Below are positions 26,661-35,703 of a DNA stretch of 64,000 nucleotides, one piece after another. The DNA is taken from contig CANMXJ010000001.1 of the NCBI GenBank assembly GCA_947501805.1, positions 248,001-312,000 of the forward strand, read 5' to 3'. The notes beneath the pieces were generated by a model, which saw only the letters and a program-made list of their open reading frames with translations, was not told the DNA's origin and did no database searches. Made by a program: the position numbers and the translations under genes. The first letter of the stretch is position 1. The number at the start of each line of letters is the position of its first letter. The DNA is from an uncultured Sulfitobacter sp. (GTDB lineage Bacteria > Pseudomonadota > Alphaproteobacteria > Rhodobacterales > Rhodobacteraceae).

Positions 26661-27698
26661 ATGCTGACCTTCACCCTCCGACGATTGATCCTCTCAGTCC
26701 CAACGCTTTTGTTCATCAGTTTTATTATTTTTGGTTTGCTGCAACTTGCCCCCGGCGACCCGATGGCGCAGGTGCCGCTGACCGTGCCGCCCGAAGTGAA
26801 ACAGAAAATGCGCGAGGCACTTGGCCTTGGCGCACCGTGGTATGTGCAATACTATAAGTGGCTGATCCAGTTCTTCTGGATCGAACCCAAAGTGTTCATC
26901 GATTACCTGACCAACAGCAGCTACCTGCTGGGCTGGTTGCCGGATACGAACTTCTACAAGGACGAGCTGCGCGTGATTTCATGGCAGACCCGCTCTCCTG
27001 TTATGGACATCGTCATGCAGCGGATGCCCCAGACGCTTTGGGTGGTTGGCCTTAGCTACGTCGTCGGCATCGTGATCGCCATTCCGATCGGCATCTATTC
27101 GGCCTACAAGCACTATTCGGTGTTTGATCAGGCCGGTACGTTTATCACCATGGTGGGCTTTTCGATCCCGCCTTTCTTCACCGGCCCCCTGCTGATTGTG
27201 ATCTTCTCGGTCTATCTGGGTTGGCTGCCCTCGATTTATGACACGACGCATGTGGTTAACGACTGGGAGAGTTTCAAAGTACAATTCTTCCAGATGATCA
27301 TGCCCGTGATGGTGCTGGCGTTGCAAACCACTGCCCAGATCAGCCGCTACATGCGCGGAGCGATGCTGGACAACCTGAACCAAGATTATGTCCGCACCGC
27401 CCGCGCCAAGGGCCTGCGTGAAGGCGTGGTCGTTATGGTCCATGTGCTGCGCAACTCGATGATCCCGGTGGTTACGGTCATCGCACTTGGCATGCCCGCA
27501 ATCTTTGGCGGCGCGATTATCACCGAGAACGTCTTCAAAGTGAACGGCATCGGGCAGCTGCTGCTGACCGCTCTTTTCGCCAACGACCTGCCGATGGTGA
27601 TGACGCTGACATTCATCTTCGCCATCCTCATCGTTCTGTTTAACCTCATCGCCGATGTTCTATACGGCTTGCTTGACCCAAGGATCCGCTATGACTGA
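26661..27698 (+). CDS. Peptide ABC transporter permease, OppB-like
   Basis: The 345-residue membrane protein shows the DppB/OppB N-terminal signature MLTFTLRRLILSVPTLLFIS followed by LLQLAPGDPM. It has about six transmembrane helices and the EAA cytoplasmic loop (DYVRTARAKGLREGVVVMVHVLRNSMIPV), which docks on the ATPase. A longer periplasmic segment after the first helix (WIEPKVFIDYLTNSSYLLG) is common in this subfamily. It overlaps the next permease by eight bases. It forms the import pore with its partner and the fused OppDF ATPase. Confidence 0.94.
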   Translation: MLTFTLRRLILSVPTLLFISFIIFGLLQLAPGDPMAQVPLTVPPEVKQKMREALGLGAPWYVQYYKWLIQFFWIEPKVFIDYLTNSSYLLGWLPDTNFYKDELRVISWQTRSPVMDIVMQRMPQTLWVVGLSYVVGIVIAIPIGIYSAYKHYSVFDQAGTFITMVGFSIPPFFTGPLLIVIFSVYLGWLPSIYDTTHVVNDWESFKVQFFQMIMPVMVLALQTTAQISRYMRGAMLDNLNQDYVRTARAKGLREGVVVMVHVLRNSMIPVVTVIALGMPAIFGGAIITENVFKVNGIGQLLLTALFANDLPMVMTLTFIFAILIVLFNLIADVLYGLLDPRIRYD

Positions 27699-28689
27699 AC
27701 AAGCAATCCCCGCAAGCCCCGTCGAGGCCGACATCGAAGTCTTCGGCGCGCTGAAAGACAAAGAGCCACAAAAGCCGCCAAGCAGCCAGTGGCGCGATGT
27801 CTGGGACCAATTCCGCAGACACAAAGGCGCGGTATTTGGCGGTGGCTTTCTGATCTTCATTACGCTGGGCGTGATCTTTGGCCCGTGGCTGTGGGATGTC
27901 GACCCCAAGGGTCTCGACATTCGCAACAAGAACTGGCGCCCCGTCATCAACCTGTTGTGGGACAGCGACGCCAAAGCAGGCTGGGCACATCCCTTCGGCA
28001 CCGACCAGCTGGGCCGTGATATTTTGGCGCAAATGATCTCGGGAGGACGGGTGTCTATGGCTGTTGGCTGGCTTGCTATGGCGCTGGCGTTGATCATCGG
28101 CACCGCAATCGGCGTTCTGTCCGGCTACTTCAAGCGGCTGGACTTCTGGCTGATGCGCTTTACCGATCTGGTGTTGTCATTGCCCATTCTGCCCCTCGTG
28201 TTGCTGGCCGTGACCCTGTTCCGCCAACCGCTGAACGCGCGTTTTGGCCCTGAAGGCGGGATGTTCATTCTGATCGTCGCGGTGATTGGCCTGACCTCCT
28301 GGATGCAAACCGCGCGGATCGTGCGCGGTGACGTTCTGGCGCTGAAAGAGCGCGAATTCATCCTTGCCGCCCGCTCCATCGGGACCAAGTCCGGCAAAAT
28401 CATCCGCCGCCACCTGCTGCCCAACGTGATCTCACCGATTATGGTGTCGGCCACGCTGGGCCTTGCCACCGCGATCATCACCGAAAGTGCTTTGAGTTTT
28501 CTCGGTGTCGGCTTTCCGTCCGATTACCCCACCTGGGGCAAGCTGCTGGCCGATGCGGTGCAGCGGATGCAGGAGTTCCCCGAGCGTGTGATGCTGCCCG
28601 GTATCGCGATTTCCCTCACGGTGTTGAGCGTGAACTACCTCGGAGACGGTCTGCGCGACGCTCTCGACCCACGCATCCGCGGACGCTAA
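27691..28689 (+). CDS. Peptide ABC transporter permease, OppC-like
   Basis: The 332-residue partner permease begins MTEQAIPASPVEADIEVFG, a cytoplasmic tail of about 50 residues, then WDQFRRHKGAVFGGGFLIF leading into the first helix. HPFGTDQLGRDILAQMISGGRVSM and the EAA loop (REFILAARSIGTKSGKIIRRHLLPNVISPI) are typical of OppC/DppC. The ATG at 27691 lies inside the OppB gene, so translation is coupled. A nested hairpin at 28698-28738 ends the transcript. Closest assignment is a dipeptide/oligopeptide importer. Confidence 0.94.
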   Translation: MTEQAIPASPVEADIEVFGALKDKEPQKPPSSQWRDVWDQFRRHKGAVFGGGFLIFITLGVIFGPWLWDVDPKGLDIRNKNWRPVINLLWDSDAKAGWAHPFGTDQLGRDILAQMISGGRVSMAVGWLAMALALIIGTAIGVLSGYFKRLDFWLMRFTDLVLSLPILPLVLLAVTLFRQPLNARFGPEGGMFILIVAVIGLTSWMQTARIVRGDVLALKEREFILAARSIGTKSGKIIRRHLLPNVISPIMVSATLGLATAIITESALSFLGVGFPSDYPTWGKLLADAVQRMQEFPERVMLPGIAISLTVLSVNYLGDGLRDALDPRIRGR

Positions 28690-28697
28690 ATAAGGAT

Positions 28698-28738
28698 CGA
28701 AACGCGGGCGCACCTGTCTGGGCAGGCCCCGCGTTTCG
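28698..28738 (+). terminator. Nested hairpin terminating the transporter operon
   Basis: CGAAACGCGGG and CCCGCGTTTCG are perfect 11-bp arms, starting nine bases after the OppC stop. The loop itself holds a CCTG..CAGG stem. No T-run follows, so it may act with Rho or stabilise the 3' end. Confidence 0.6.
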
Positions 28739-28889
28739 CACAACCACGCCAGCCAGTACGATCAACCTGCACAAACGGTCAAAACTGGAACAACGTTCCA
28801 ATCCTGTGCAGGCATACCTCTCCCCAAGCCCTTGATCACAGCAATTTTCCGGCCCAGATAGCACGCATGTTCTATCAAGGAGACCGCGC

Positions 28890-29963
28890 GTGTTTGAGAC
28901 ATTTGAATTTGAGACACTGACCGCCCCACAGGCATCCGTGTTCTTCGCCCTCCTCATCGGCGCGCTGTTTGGCGTGATGGCGCAGATCAGCAAATTCTGC
29001 TTTCGCCGCGCAATTGTCGGCGAAGACCGCCGTGCCGCCGCCGGTGTGTGGTTTACCGCATTGGCCGTGGCCGTGATCGGCACACAAGCCTCCGTGGCTG
29101 CGGGCTGGATCACCTTTGATGACCACCGCTTTATGGTGTCCGAGCTGCCCGTTCTTGCGATTGTCGCAGGTGGCCTGCTGTTTGGCGCGGGCATGGTATT
29201 GACCCGTGGCTGCATCTCGCGCCTGACGGTGCTGGCCGGCTCCGGCAATCTGCGGGCTGCCATTGTGTTGGTTGTCTTTGCGCTTGTCGCCCATATGACC
29301 CTCAAGGGCGTGCTGGCACCTGTCCGCACAACGCTTGGTAGCGTCACGGTTGATATGGGCGATGCCATTACACTGGCCTCTCTTCCGGGTGGTGCGTGGC
29401 TCTGGACGGCTCTCCTTGCTCTTGGTGCACTCACATTGGTCCTGCGCTCGGGCAACCGCGCGTCTTCTCTAATCCTTGCGGTCCTGATCGGCCTGCTGGT
29501 GCCGTTGGCATGGGTTGGTACCGGGTTCATCCTCTATGACGATTTTGACCCCATCGCGATGGAAAGCCTGTCCTTCACTTCACCCGCCGCTGACACCCTG
29601 TTCTGGAGCATCGCCAGCACCTCGATCTCTCCGGGCTTTGGCACGGGTCTGTTGGGCGGCGTTGTTCTCGGCTCTCTGGCTGCCAGTCTGATCTTTGGCG
29701 GCTTCCAGTGGCAAAGCTTTGACTCACCCCGCCAGACCGGTCGCTACATGCTCGGTGCGTCGCTCATGGGTGTCGGTGGCGTGCTCGCCGGAGGCTGCAC
29801 ATTGGGCGCAGGCCTGTCCGGCGTTCCAACCCTGTCGGTCGCCGCCATTCTGGCGATTGTGATGATCGCGGTCGGTGCCAAACTTGCCCAGGCGCTGCTT
29901 AGCCAAGATGTTTCCGCAGACGCCGCACCATCCACCAAACCGCACCCACTACCGGCAGAGTGA
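28890..29963 (+). CDS. YeeE/YedE family membrane protein (sulfur-compound transport)
   Basis: The 357-residue polytopic protein has about nine or ten transmembrane segments. The YeeE/YedE signatures are both present: TRGCISRLTVLAGSGNLRA and GGCTLGAGLSGVPTLSV, each with the conserved cysteine that in the characterised homolog TsuA relays thiosulfate through the pore. I place the start at GTG 28890, with AAGGAG at good spacing. No sulfur-oxidation genes are nearby. Its 3' end overlaps the convergent DUF3422 gene by 65 bp, so the two mRNAs can pair. Confidence 0.85.
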   Translation: MFETFEFETLTAPQASVFFALLIGALFGVMAQISKFCFRRAIVGEDRRAAAGVWFTALAVAVIGTQASVAAGWITFDDHRFMVSELPVLAIVAGGLLFGAGMVLTRGCISRLTVLAGSGNLRAAIVLVVFALVAHMTLKGVLAPVRTTLGSVTVDMGDAITLASLPGGAWLWTALLALGALTLVLRSGNRASSLILAVLIGLLVPLAWVGTGFILYDDFDPIAMESLSFTSPAADTLFWSIASTSISPGFGTGLLGGVVLGSLAASLIFGGFQWQSFDSPRQTGRYMLGASLMGVGGVLAGGCTLGAGLSGVPTLSVAAILAIVMIAVGAKLAQALLSQDVSADAAPSTKPHPLPAE

Positions 29964-31182
29964 CAGCGGCCAGCAACGTGCCTTTGCTGACGCCCAGCAT
30001 TTCAGCGGCGGGGTACAACAGATATCCCGCCAACGAGACCGCATAATAACTGATCGCGACAACCGACAGTCCTTCGACCGTCTTTTGCAAACGCAACTGC
30101 AGGTCAGCACGTTTGTCCATACTGGCAAGGATTTCCTGATTCTGCGCCGAGCGTTCGACATCCACACGAGTCCGTAACAGTTCTGATGCGCGGATCGCCC
30201 GCTCAGACATCGCCTTCAACCGATTTTCGGTCGATGATACTGTGCGCATCGCAGGTTCGTAGCGACGCATCATGAACTCCGCAAATCCCTGTCGCGACAT
30301 AAACCTTTCCTCGCGCAACACCTCGATCCGCTGGTCGACAATGGCATGATAGGCCCCCGTTGCACCAAACCTGAACGCCGTGTTCACAGCCAGCGTTTCC
30401 AACTCCACCGAGATGTCCAGAAGGGCGTGCAACGTGTCTTCGGCACCGCTCGCAGGCGCGCGCATCTGCGCCATCAGGTCCGTCAGCTTCTTATCAAGGG
30501 CGTTCAATTGCGGTGCCAACCAGCGCACCATCGAAAATCCCAGCATAGAGGCTGATTTATATGTCTCTATCTCGCAAAGCCGCTGCACAATCCGGCCTGT
30601 GCGCCGACTGCCCGTTGCCGCATCTGTGAACACGGCAATGCGCAAATGTCCCGCAGAATCGATGCGAAAATCAGAGGCCACAACAGCCGCCCCGTCCAGC
30701 ACCGAAGCCACCGCCAGACTCTCATGCACAAACCACTCCGCAAGGTGGTCATTGATCATCTGCTCTGTCTTCGGCTTGGGCATCAGGCGCAGAAGGGCCG
30801 ACGTGATCCGCCCACCCGGAGCCTGATCCAGCCAATACTCGGGAAAAACATCAAATTCGGCCGGATCAAAGGCCCGCGCCCCGATATCATCCCGAAAAAC
30901 AGTGTAGGTGACAAACTCCGTGTGCTGTTCCCACTTGAGCGTGTACTTGCCCAACTCCCCGTAATAATGGGTCGCCGCAGCGTCCGGACGTGGTGCACCG
31001 TAGTGATCCAGAAGTGCTGTAAGATGCGCCAGATCCGCACTTTTATCACGGCTGGCCGCATCTTCGGGCTGTTTGATCGCCAGAAACACAGCCGTCTGAG
31101 GTACCTTAAGGGACGGAAAAGGGCGCGCATGCAGCTCGCCTGTCAAAGCATAGCGTTGCGGATAATCTTTGATCGGGGCCAT
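29899..31182 (-). CDS. DUF3422 family membrane-anchored protein
   Basis: This 427-residue protein of unknown function matches the DUF3422 pattern. It starts YALTGELHARPFPSL and continues with YTVFRDDIGARAFDP. Two C-terminal transmembrane helices (LSVVAISYYAVSLAGYLLYPAAEML and GTLLAAVTLPVVGAVWWMVRRL, about residues 370-420) follow a long helical region that probably forms coiled coil (EFMMRRYEPAMRTVSSTENRLKAM). The topology resembles CorA-like or stress-related membrane proteins with a large cytoplasmic domain. Its last 65 bp are antisense to the YeeE/YedE gene end. Confidence 0.82.
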   Translation of the reverse strand: MAPIKDYPQRYALTGELHARPFPSLKVPQTAVFLAIKQPEDAASRDKSADLAHLTALLDHYGAPRPDAAATHYYGELGKYTLKWEQHTEFVTYTVFRDDIGARAFDPAEFDVFPEYWLDQAPGGRITSALLRLMPKPKTEQMINDHLAEWFVHESLAVASVLDGAAVVASDFRIDSAGHLRIAVFTDAATGSRRTGRIVQRLCEIETYKSASMLGFSMVRWLAPQLNALDKKLTDLMAQMRAPASGAEDTLHALLDISVELETLAVNTAFRFGATGAYHAIVDQRIEVLREERFMSRQGFAEFMMRRYEPAMRTVSSTENRLKAMSERAIRASELLRTRVDVERSAQNQEILASMDKRADLQLRLQKTVEGLSVVAISYYAVSLAGYLLYPAAEMLGVSKGTLLAAVTLPVVGAVWWMVRRLRKHLG

Positions 31183-31295
31183 ATGCAGATTCCTGTATCC
31201 TACGCTAACCTACATAGTCCGGGTCCAGCGAGTTTTCAAATATTTTAAACTTTTCAATGATTTAAGGGGATACAATGGTATACTGAACGCTAAGG

Positions 31296-31763
31296 TCAGA
31301 CGCTTTGGAATACCCGCACTGCCCGCCCCGCAAAGCTGCCGGCACCAAGCGCAATGAGTGCGGTAAATGCCATATGAAACACTGCATTCGCGTATACATC
31401 CGGTAAGACAGCCTGCAAAAAGCCGCCAGCAAAATTTGCCCAAAAGACAACCATAACCACCACCAGCGTGAGGTTCTCTCCCTTAAGGCGCACCAGTTTC
31501 CCCACACGCCCCGATAACCAGCGGCCTTGCACCTGATACCCTGCTTTAGCCCCTGACAAATAGGCGGTCACAAAGACCAGCCAGATCCACATCGACGCCG
31601 GGAGCGCCGCAGTTGAACGCAGCGCAAGAATACCAAGCAGCGGCATCGCGTAGATCAGAATTGCAGGTGCCTGACGGTCCCGCCGTGCCCGCAACCCCAC
31701 GATGACAAGCAACAAAAGGAGGGGCCAGACCCAGAGCGGTGCACCTGTTAGAATACCTGTCAT
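31296..31763 (-). CDS. Small integral membrane protein, DUF6622-like
   Basis: The 155-residue protein has about four or five hydrophobic helices: PLWVWPLLLLLVIVGLRAR at the start, then ILIYAMPLLGILALRS, WIWLVFVTAYLSGAKAG, LTLVVVMVVFWANFAGGFLQ and FHMAFTALIALGAGSFAGRA. The start matches small membrane proteins grouped as DUF6622. No enzymatic motif is visible and its role is unknown. It stands alone, with an A/T-rich promoter-like stretch on the far side (31200-31290) that belongs to DUF3422. Confidence 0.7.
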   Translation of the reverse strand: MTGILTGAPLWVWPLLLLLVIVGLRARRDRQAPAILIYAMPLLGILALRSTAALPASMWIWLVFVTAYLSGAKAGYQVQGRWLSGRVGKLVRLKGENLTLVVVMVVFWANFAGGFLQAVLPDVYANAVFHMAFTALIALGAGSFAGRAVRVFQSV

Positions 31764-31910
31764 CTGCGTTGTCCTGTGCTGTTTTGGTGTTCATGGACAT
31801 GGACCACATAACCCCGCATCTGCACCAGTTCCATTACGTGAACTGCCGCTTTTACGACGCCATCAACATGGTTTTGCGTTCACGATGCGCGAATGCATCC
31901 CGTGAAAAGC

Positions 31911-31941
31911 AAAACGCCCCACCATTTCTGGCAGGGCGTTT
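31911..31941 (-). terminator. Terminator downstream of pntB
   Basis: AAACGCCC and GGGCGTTT form a perfect 8-bp stem around a 14-base loop. On the minus strand the stem is followed by TGCTTTT, so it works as a Rho-independent terminator for the pntAB transcript. Two A/T-rich palindromes lie between it and the pntB stop. Confidence 0.75.
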
Positions 31942-31952
31942 CAATCATGCAT

Positions 31953-31996
31953 CGGAAATTTTCAAAATTTCCGACCGTTTTCTTTCAAAGAAAACG
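31953..31996. repeat. Bipartite A/T-rich palindrome pair after pntB
   Basis: Two near-perfect palindromes lie two bases apart, directly after the pntB stop. The first has arms CGGAAATTTT and AAAATTTCCG around one C (31953-31973). The second has arms CGTTTTCTTT and AAAGAAAACG around one C (31976-31996). A pair with the same architecture occurs between cobS and cobT at 54522-54564: an AAATTT-type palindrome followed by a CTTT/AAAG-type palindrome 2-3 bases later. Confidence 0.75.
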
Positions 31997-31997
31997 A

Positions 31998-33437
31998 TTA
32001 CTCAATCATCGGCAGCAACTTGTCCAAAGACGCCTTGGCATCCCCATAGAACATCCGCGTGTTGTCCTTGAAGAACAGCGGATTTTCGATACCGGAGTAA
32101 CCCGTGCCCTGCCCCCGCTTGGAGACAAAAACCTGTTTGGCCTTCCAGCACTCCAACACAGGCATGCCCGCAATCGGAGAATTCGGATCATCCTGCGCCG
32201 CCGGGTTCACGATGTCATTGGACCCGATGACAATCGCCACATCCGTCTCAGGGAAGTCCTCATTGATCTCGTCCATCTCCATCACGATGTCATAAGGCAC
32301 ACGCGCCTCCGCCAGCAGCACGTTCATGTGACCTGGCAAACGCCCGGCAACAGGGTGAATGGCGAAACGTACGTTCTTGCCTTTGGCCCGCAACTTCTTG
32401 ACCAGTTCCGCCACCGCTGTCTGCGCCTGCGCCACAGCCATACCATATCCCGGAATGATAATAACGCTGTCCGCTTCGTTCAGCGCCGTTGCCACACCAT
32501 CCGCATCAATCGCAACCTGCTCGCCTTCCACAGCCATCTGTTCGCCCGCAGGGCCACCAAAGCCGCCAAGGATGACAGAGACAAACGACCGGTTCATCGC
32601 CTTACACATGATGTAGGACAGGATCGCACCGGAGGAGCCAACCAACGCACCAACCACGATCAACAGATCGTTGCCAAGCGAAAAGCCAATCGCTGCCGCT
32701 GCCCAGCCGGAATAACTGTTCAGCATGGAGACCACGACAGGCATGTCCGCCCCGCCAATCCCCATGATCAGGTGATAGCCGATAAACAGCGCCGCCAGCG
32801 TCATCACAAACAGCGGAAAGAACCCGCCGGTGTTGAAATACCAGATCAGGCACAACAGCGAGAGCGCCGCTGCCCCCGCGTTCAGCATGTGACCACCCGG
32901 CAGTTTTTTCGCCGCTGAATCCACACGCCCCGCCAGCTTGCCATAGGCAATGACGGAACCTGTGAAGGTCACCGCACCGATGAAGATACCAAGGAAGACT
33001 TCGACCCGCAGGATGTTAATCTCGACGACCGTCTTTTTCGCAATCAGCCCCGCAAAGGTGCCAAGCGCGTAAACATCACCGCCTTCGGCCACATAGGTCG
33101 CAACGCGGCCAATCTCAAAGTGCGCGATGAAACCCACAAAGACCGCCGCCAGACCCACAAGCGAGTGCATTGCTGCTACCAGTTCTGGCATCTGCGTCAT
33201 CTGCACCCGTGTCGCCAGTTGGTAGCCAATGGCACCGCCACCTGCGATCAGGATCAACGACAAGAGCCAATAGCCGGAGCCTGGCCCGATCAGCGTTGCG
33301 GCAACGGCCAATGCCATACCGACAATACCATACCAGACCGCGCGCTTGGCGCTTTCCTGCCCCGAAAGCCCACCCAATGACAGGATGAACAGAATTGCTG
33401 CAACCACATACGCTGCTGTTGTGAAACCAAAATCCAT
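31998..33437 (-). CDS. pntB: NAD(P) transhydrogenase subunit beta
   Basis: PntB forms most of the proton channel and the NADP(H)-binding domain III of the proton-translocating transhydrogenase. The 479 residues begin with several transmembrane helices ([23 protein letters not shown]). They end with the soluble NADP-binding domain: [37 protein letters not shown] and [15 protein letters not shown]. The length is normal for alphaproteobacteria. It starts 13 bp after the pntA stop. The enzyme uses the proton-motive force to make NADPH from NADH. Confidence 0.96.
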   Translation of the reverse strand: MDFGFTTAAYVVAAILFILSLGGLSGQESAKRAVWYGIVGMALAVAATLIGPGSGYWLLSLILIAGGGAIGYQLATRVQMTQMPELVAAMHSLVGLAAVFVGFIAHFEIGRVATYVAEGGDVYALGTFAGLIAKKTVVEINILRVEVFLGIFIGAVTFTGSVIAYGKLAGRVDSAAKKLPGGHMLNAGAAALSLLCLIWYFNTGGFFPLFVMTLAALFIGYHLIMGIGGADMPVVVSMLNSYSGWAAAAIGFSLGNDLLIVVGALVGSSGAILSYIMCKAMNRSFVSVILGGFGGPAGEQMAVEGEQVAIDADGVATALNEADSVIIIPGYGMAVAQAQTAVAELVKKLRAKGKNVRFAIHPVAGRLPGHMNVLLAEARVPYDIVMEMDEINEDFPETDVAIVIGSNDIVNPAAQDDPNSPIAGMPVLECWKAKQVFVSKRGQGTGYSGIENPLFFKDNTRMFYGDAKASLDKLLPMIE

Positions 33438-33450
33438 CTATCCAGCCCCC

Positions 33451-35025
33451 TTAAGATTTCTGGAACATGGCGAGCATGCGCCGTGTCACGAGGAAGCCGC
33501 CAAAGATGTTGATCCCACACATGAAGATCGACAGGGCAGCAAGGAGTATCACCAGGAAGGAAGCTGATCCAATCTGCATCAGCGCCCCCAGAATGATGAT
33601 AGAGGAAATCGCATTTGTCACCGCCATCAGGGGTGTGTGCAAGCTATGCGCCACGCCCCAGATGACTTGGAAACCCACGAACACCGCCAGCACAAACACG
33701 ATAAAGTGCTGCATAAAGCTGGCAGGTGCCACAAGTCCGACGGCCAGCAACAACGCGCCACCAACAGCCAAAAGCGTTACCTGATTTTTGGTCTGCTGCT
33801 TGAATGCTGCTATCTCCGCCGACCGTTTTTCCTCGGACGTCAGTTCCTTGGGGGCGGGTTTCTTCGCTTGAACCGCAATTGCCGCCACCTTCGGTGGTGG
33901 TGGCGGGAAGGTCACTTCTTTTGCATGCGCAATCGTCGCGCCACGGATCACATCGTCTTCCATGTTGTGATTGATCACACCGTCTTTTTCCGGCGTCAGA
34001 TCCGTCATCAAATGGCGGATGTTGGTGGCATATAGCGTTGAGGCCTGCGCTGCCATCCGGCTCGGAAAATCGGTATAGCCGATGATGGTCACGCCATTCT
34101 CGGTCACGATCTTCTCGTCCATCACGGTGAGTTTGCAGTTGCCTCCCTTCTCGGCCGCCAGATCGACGATGACCGATCCGGGCTTCATCGCCGCAACCAT
34201 ATCAGGGGTCCAGATTTCGGGTGCTTCTCGGTTGGGGATCAACGCCGTAGTGATCACGATATCAACTTCGGGTGCCATCTCGCGGAACTTCGCCAGCTGC
34301 GCCTCGCGGAATTCGGGGGAGGACACAGAGGCATAGCCACCCGTCGCAGCCCCGTCCTGCTGTTCTTCCTCAAAATCAAGGTAGACAAACTCGGCCCCCA
34401 TCGATTCAACCTGCTCCGCCACTTCGGGGCGCACGTCGAAGGCATAGGTGATCGCGCCCAAGGACGTCGAGGTGCCAATCGCGGCCAAACCGGCCACACC
34501 AGCACCGACAATCAAGACCTTCGCAGGGGGCACCTTGCCCGCCGCCGTGATCTGGCCAGTAAAGAAGCGGCCAAAGTTATTGCCCGCCTCAATCACCGCC
34601 CGGTAGCCCGCGATATTGGCCATAGAAGACAGCGCATCCATCTTCTGCGCCCGTGAAATCCGCGGGATCATCTCCATTGCGACAACGGTGGCCCCTTTGC
34701 TAGCCGCCTTTTTCATGTTTGCTTCGTCAGCAACAGGACTGAAGAAAGAGACCAGCGTCTGCCCCTCTCGCAGCCTTTTCATCTCGCTTGCATCCGGCGC
34801 GCGCACCTTGGCGACCACATCGGCACCTTTCCACAAGGCAGCAGCCGTTTTCACGACCTCAACGCCTGCGTCGGCATAGGCAGCATCGGCAAATCCGGCC
34901 AAGGCTCCGGCACCTGCTTCAATCATGCATTCATGACCCAGCTTTTGCAGTGCTTTCGCGGACTCCGGCGTCATGGCGACGCGGGCTTCCCCTTCAAAAA
35001 TCTCTTTTGGCGTTCCGATCTTCAC
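33451..35025 (-). CDS. pntA: NAD(P) transhydrogenase subunit alpha
   Basis: PntA supplies the NAD(H)-binding domain I and a few membrane helices. The 524 residues start MKIGTPKEIFEGEARVAMTPE as expected and contain VLIVGAGVAGLAAIGTS (dinucleotide fold) and VIVDLAAEKGGNCKLT. The C-terminal 140 residues hold a proline/lysine linker (AKKPAPKELTSEEKRS) and about four transmembrane helices with GVAHSLHTPLMAVTNAISSI. Here the full alpha subunit is one polypeptide, not split into PntAA and PntAB as in some relatives. Confidence 0.96.
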   Translation of the reverse strand: MKIGTPKEIFEGEARVAMTPESAKALQKLGHECMIEAGAGALAGFADAAYADAGVEVVKTAAALWKGADVVAKVRAPDASEMKRLREGQTLVSFFSPVADEANMKKAASKGATVVAMEMIPRISRAQKMDALSSMANIAGYRAVIEAGNNFGRFFTGQITAAGKVPPAKVLIVGAGVAGLAAIGTSTSLGAITYAFDVRPEVAEQVESMGAEFVYLDFEEEQQDGAATGGYASVSSPEFREAQLAKFREMAPEVDIVITTALIPNREAPEIWTPDMVAAMKPGSVIVDLAAEKGGNCKLTVMDEKIVTENGVTIIGYTDFPSRMAAQASTLYATNIRHLMTDLTPEKDGVINHNMEDDVIRGATIAHAKEVTFPPPPPKVAAIAVQAKKPAPKELTSEEKRSAEIAAFKQQTKNQVTLLAVGGALLLAVGLVAPASFMQHFIVFVLAVFVGFQVIWGVAHSLHTPLMAVTNAISSIIILGALMQIGSASFLVILLAALSIFMCGINIFGGFLVTRRMLAMFQKS

Positions 35026-35153
35026 GGCCGTCCCCCTGTTTACTCACCCTGTCAGCAATTGCGCGCGGGCCTTGTTTGCATCTGCAGCAAATATCGCGTT
35101 GGCCGCCTACTCACAAGCGTTTGAGGCCGCAAATCGGCGGAACCAGACGTTTT

Positions 35154-35636
35154 TCACAGCCAACGTGGCGTTTTTCTGCGGAAATCGTCGAATTCCGGTC
35201 CGAAATTTTCTTTCATTCGGGCCTCCTCCGGCGCAATAAAGCGTCGCGTCAGAATCCAGACAAAGGTGGGAATCAGCACCAAGGCAGGCCATGCCCCCCA
35301 CCACAAAACTGCGCCTGTCAGGATCATCACATCCCCAAGATAGATCGGATTGCGGCTGCGTGCGAAGGGGCCGGAGGTGATCAGGCGGGCCGGCATCTGG
35401 TGCGGTACAACGCTGGTTTGATGCGTTCGAAAGACAGCGATGGACCAGAACAACAAAACAGCACCAGCAAGAGCAAGCAACGCCCCTAACCACGCAAGCA
35501 CACCAATGCGGTAGCTCCACTCTGGCAACATGCGCACGTACAACCAGACCAACGCCAGCGCGCCAAACAGCCACACCGGCGGCACATCCAGCAACTGACG
35601 CGGGGATAGCCCACTGGCATCCGTCCACTTGGTCAT
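35154..35636 (-). CDS. Isoprenylcysteine carboxyl methyltransferase-like membrane protein
   Basis: The 160-residue integral membrane protein has about four hydrophobic segments and the C-terminal ICMT/PEMT core: VPHQMPARLITSGPFARSRNPIYLGDVMIL, which supplies the GPxRxxRNPxY S-adenosylmethionine motif, and FIAPEEARMKENFGPEFDDFRRKTPRW. Bacterial members methylate small lipids or isoprenoid acids; the substrate is unknown. It lies downstream of pntA on the same strand but with its own 120-bp leader region, so co-transcription with pntAB is not required. Confidence 0.83.
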   Translation of the reverse strand: MTKWTDASGLSPRQLLDVPPVWLFGALALVWLYVRMLPEWSYRIGVLAWLGALLALAGAVLLFWSIAVFRTHQTSVVPHQMPARLITSGPFARSRNPIYLGDVMILTGAVLWWGAWPALVLIPTFVWILTRRFIAPEEARMKENFGPEFDDFRRKTPRWL

Positions 35637-35703
35637 ATCCAGCCCCGCTTGCTTGTTGATGTTAGGGACTTAACCGTCCGTTAACCACTTTGGGCTCATC
35701 TTG

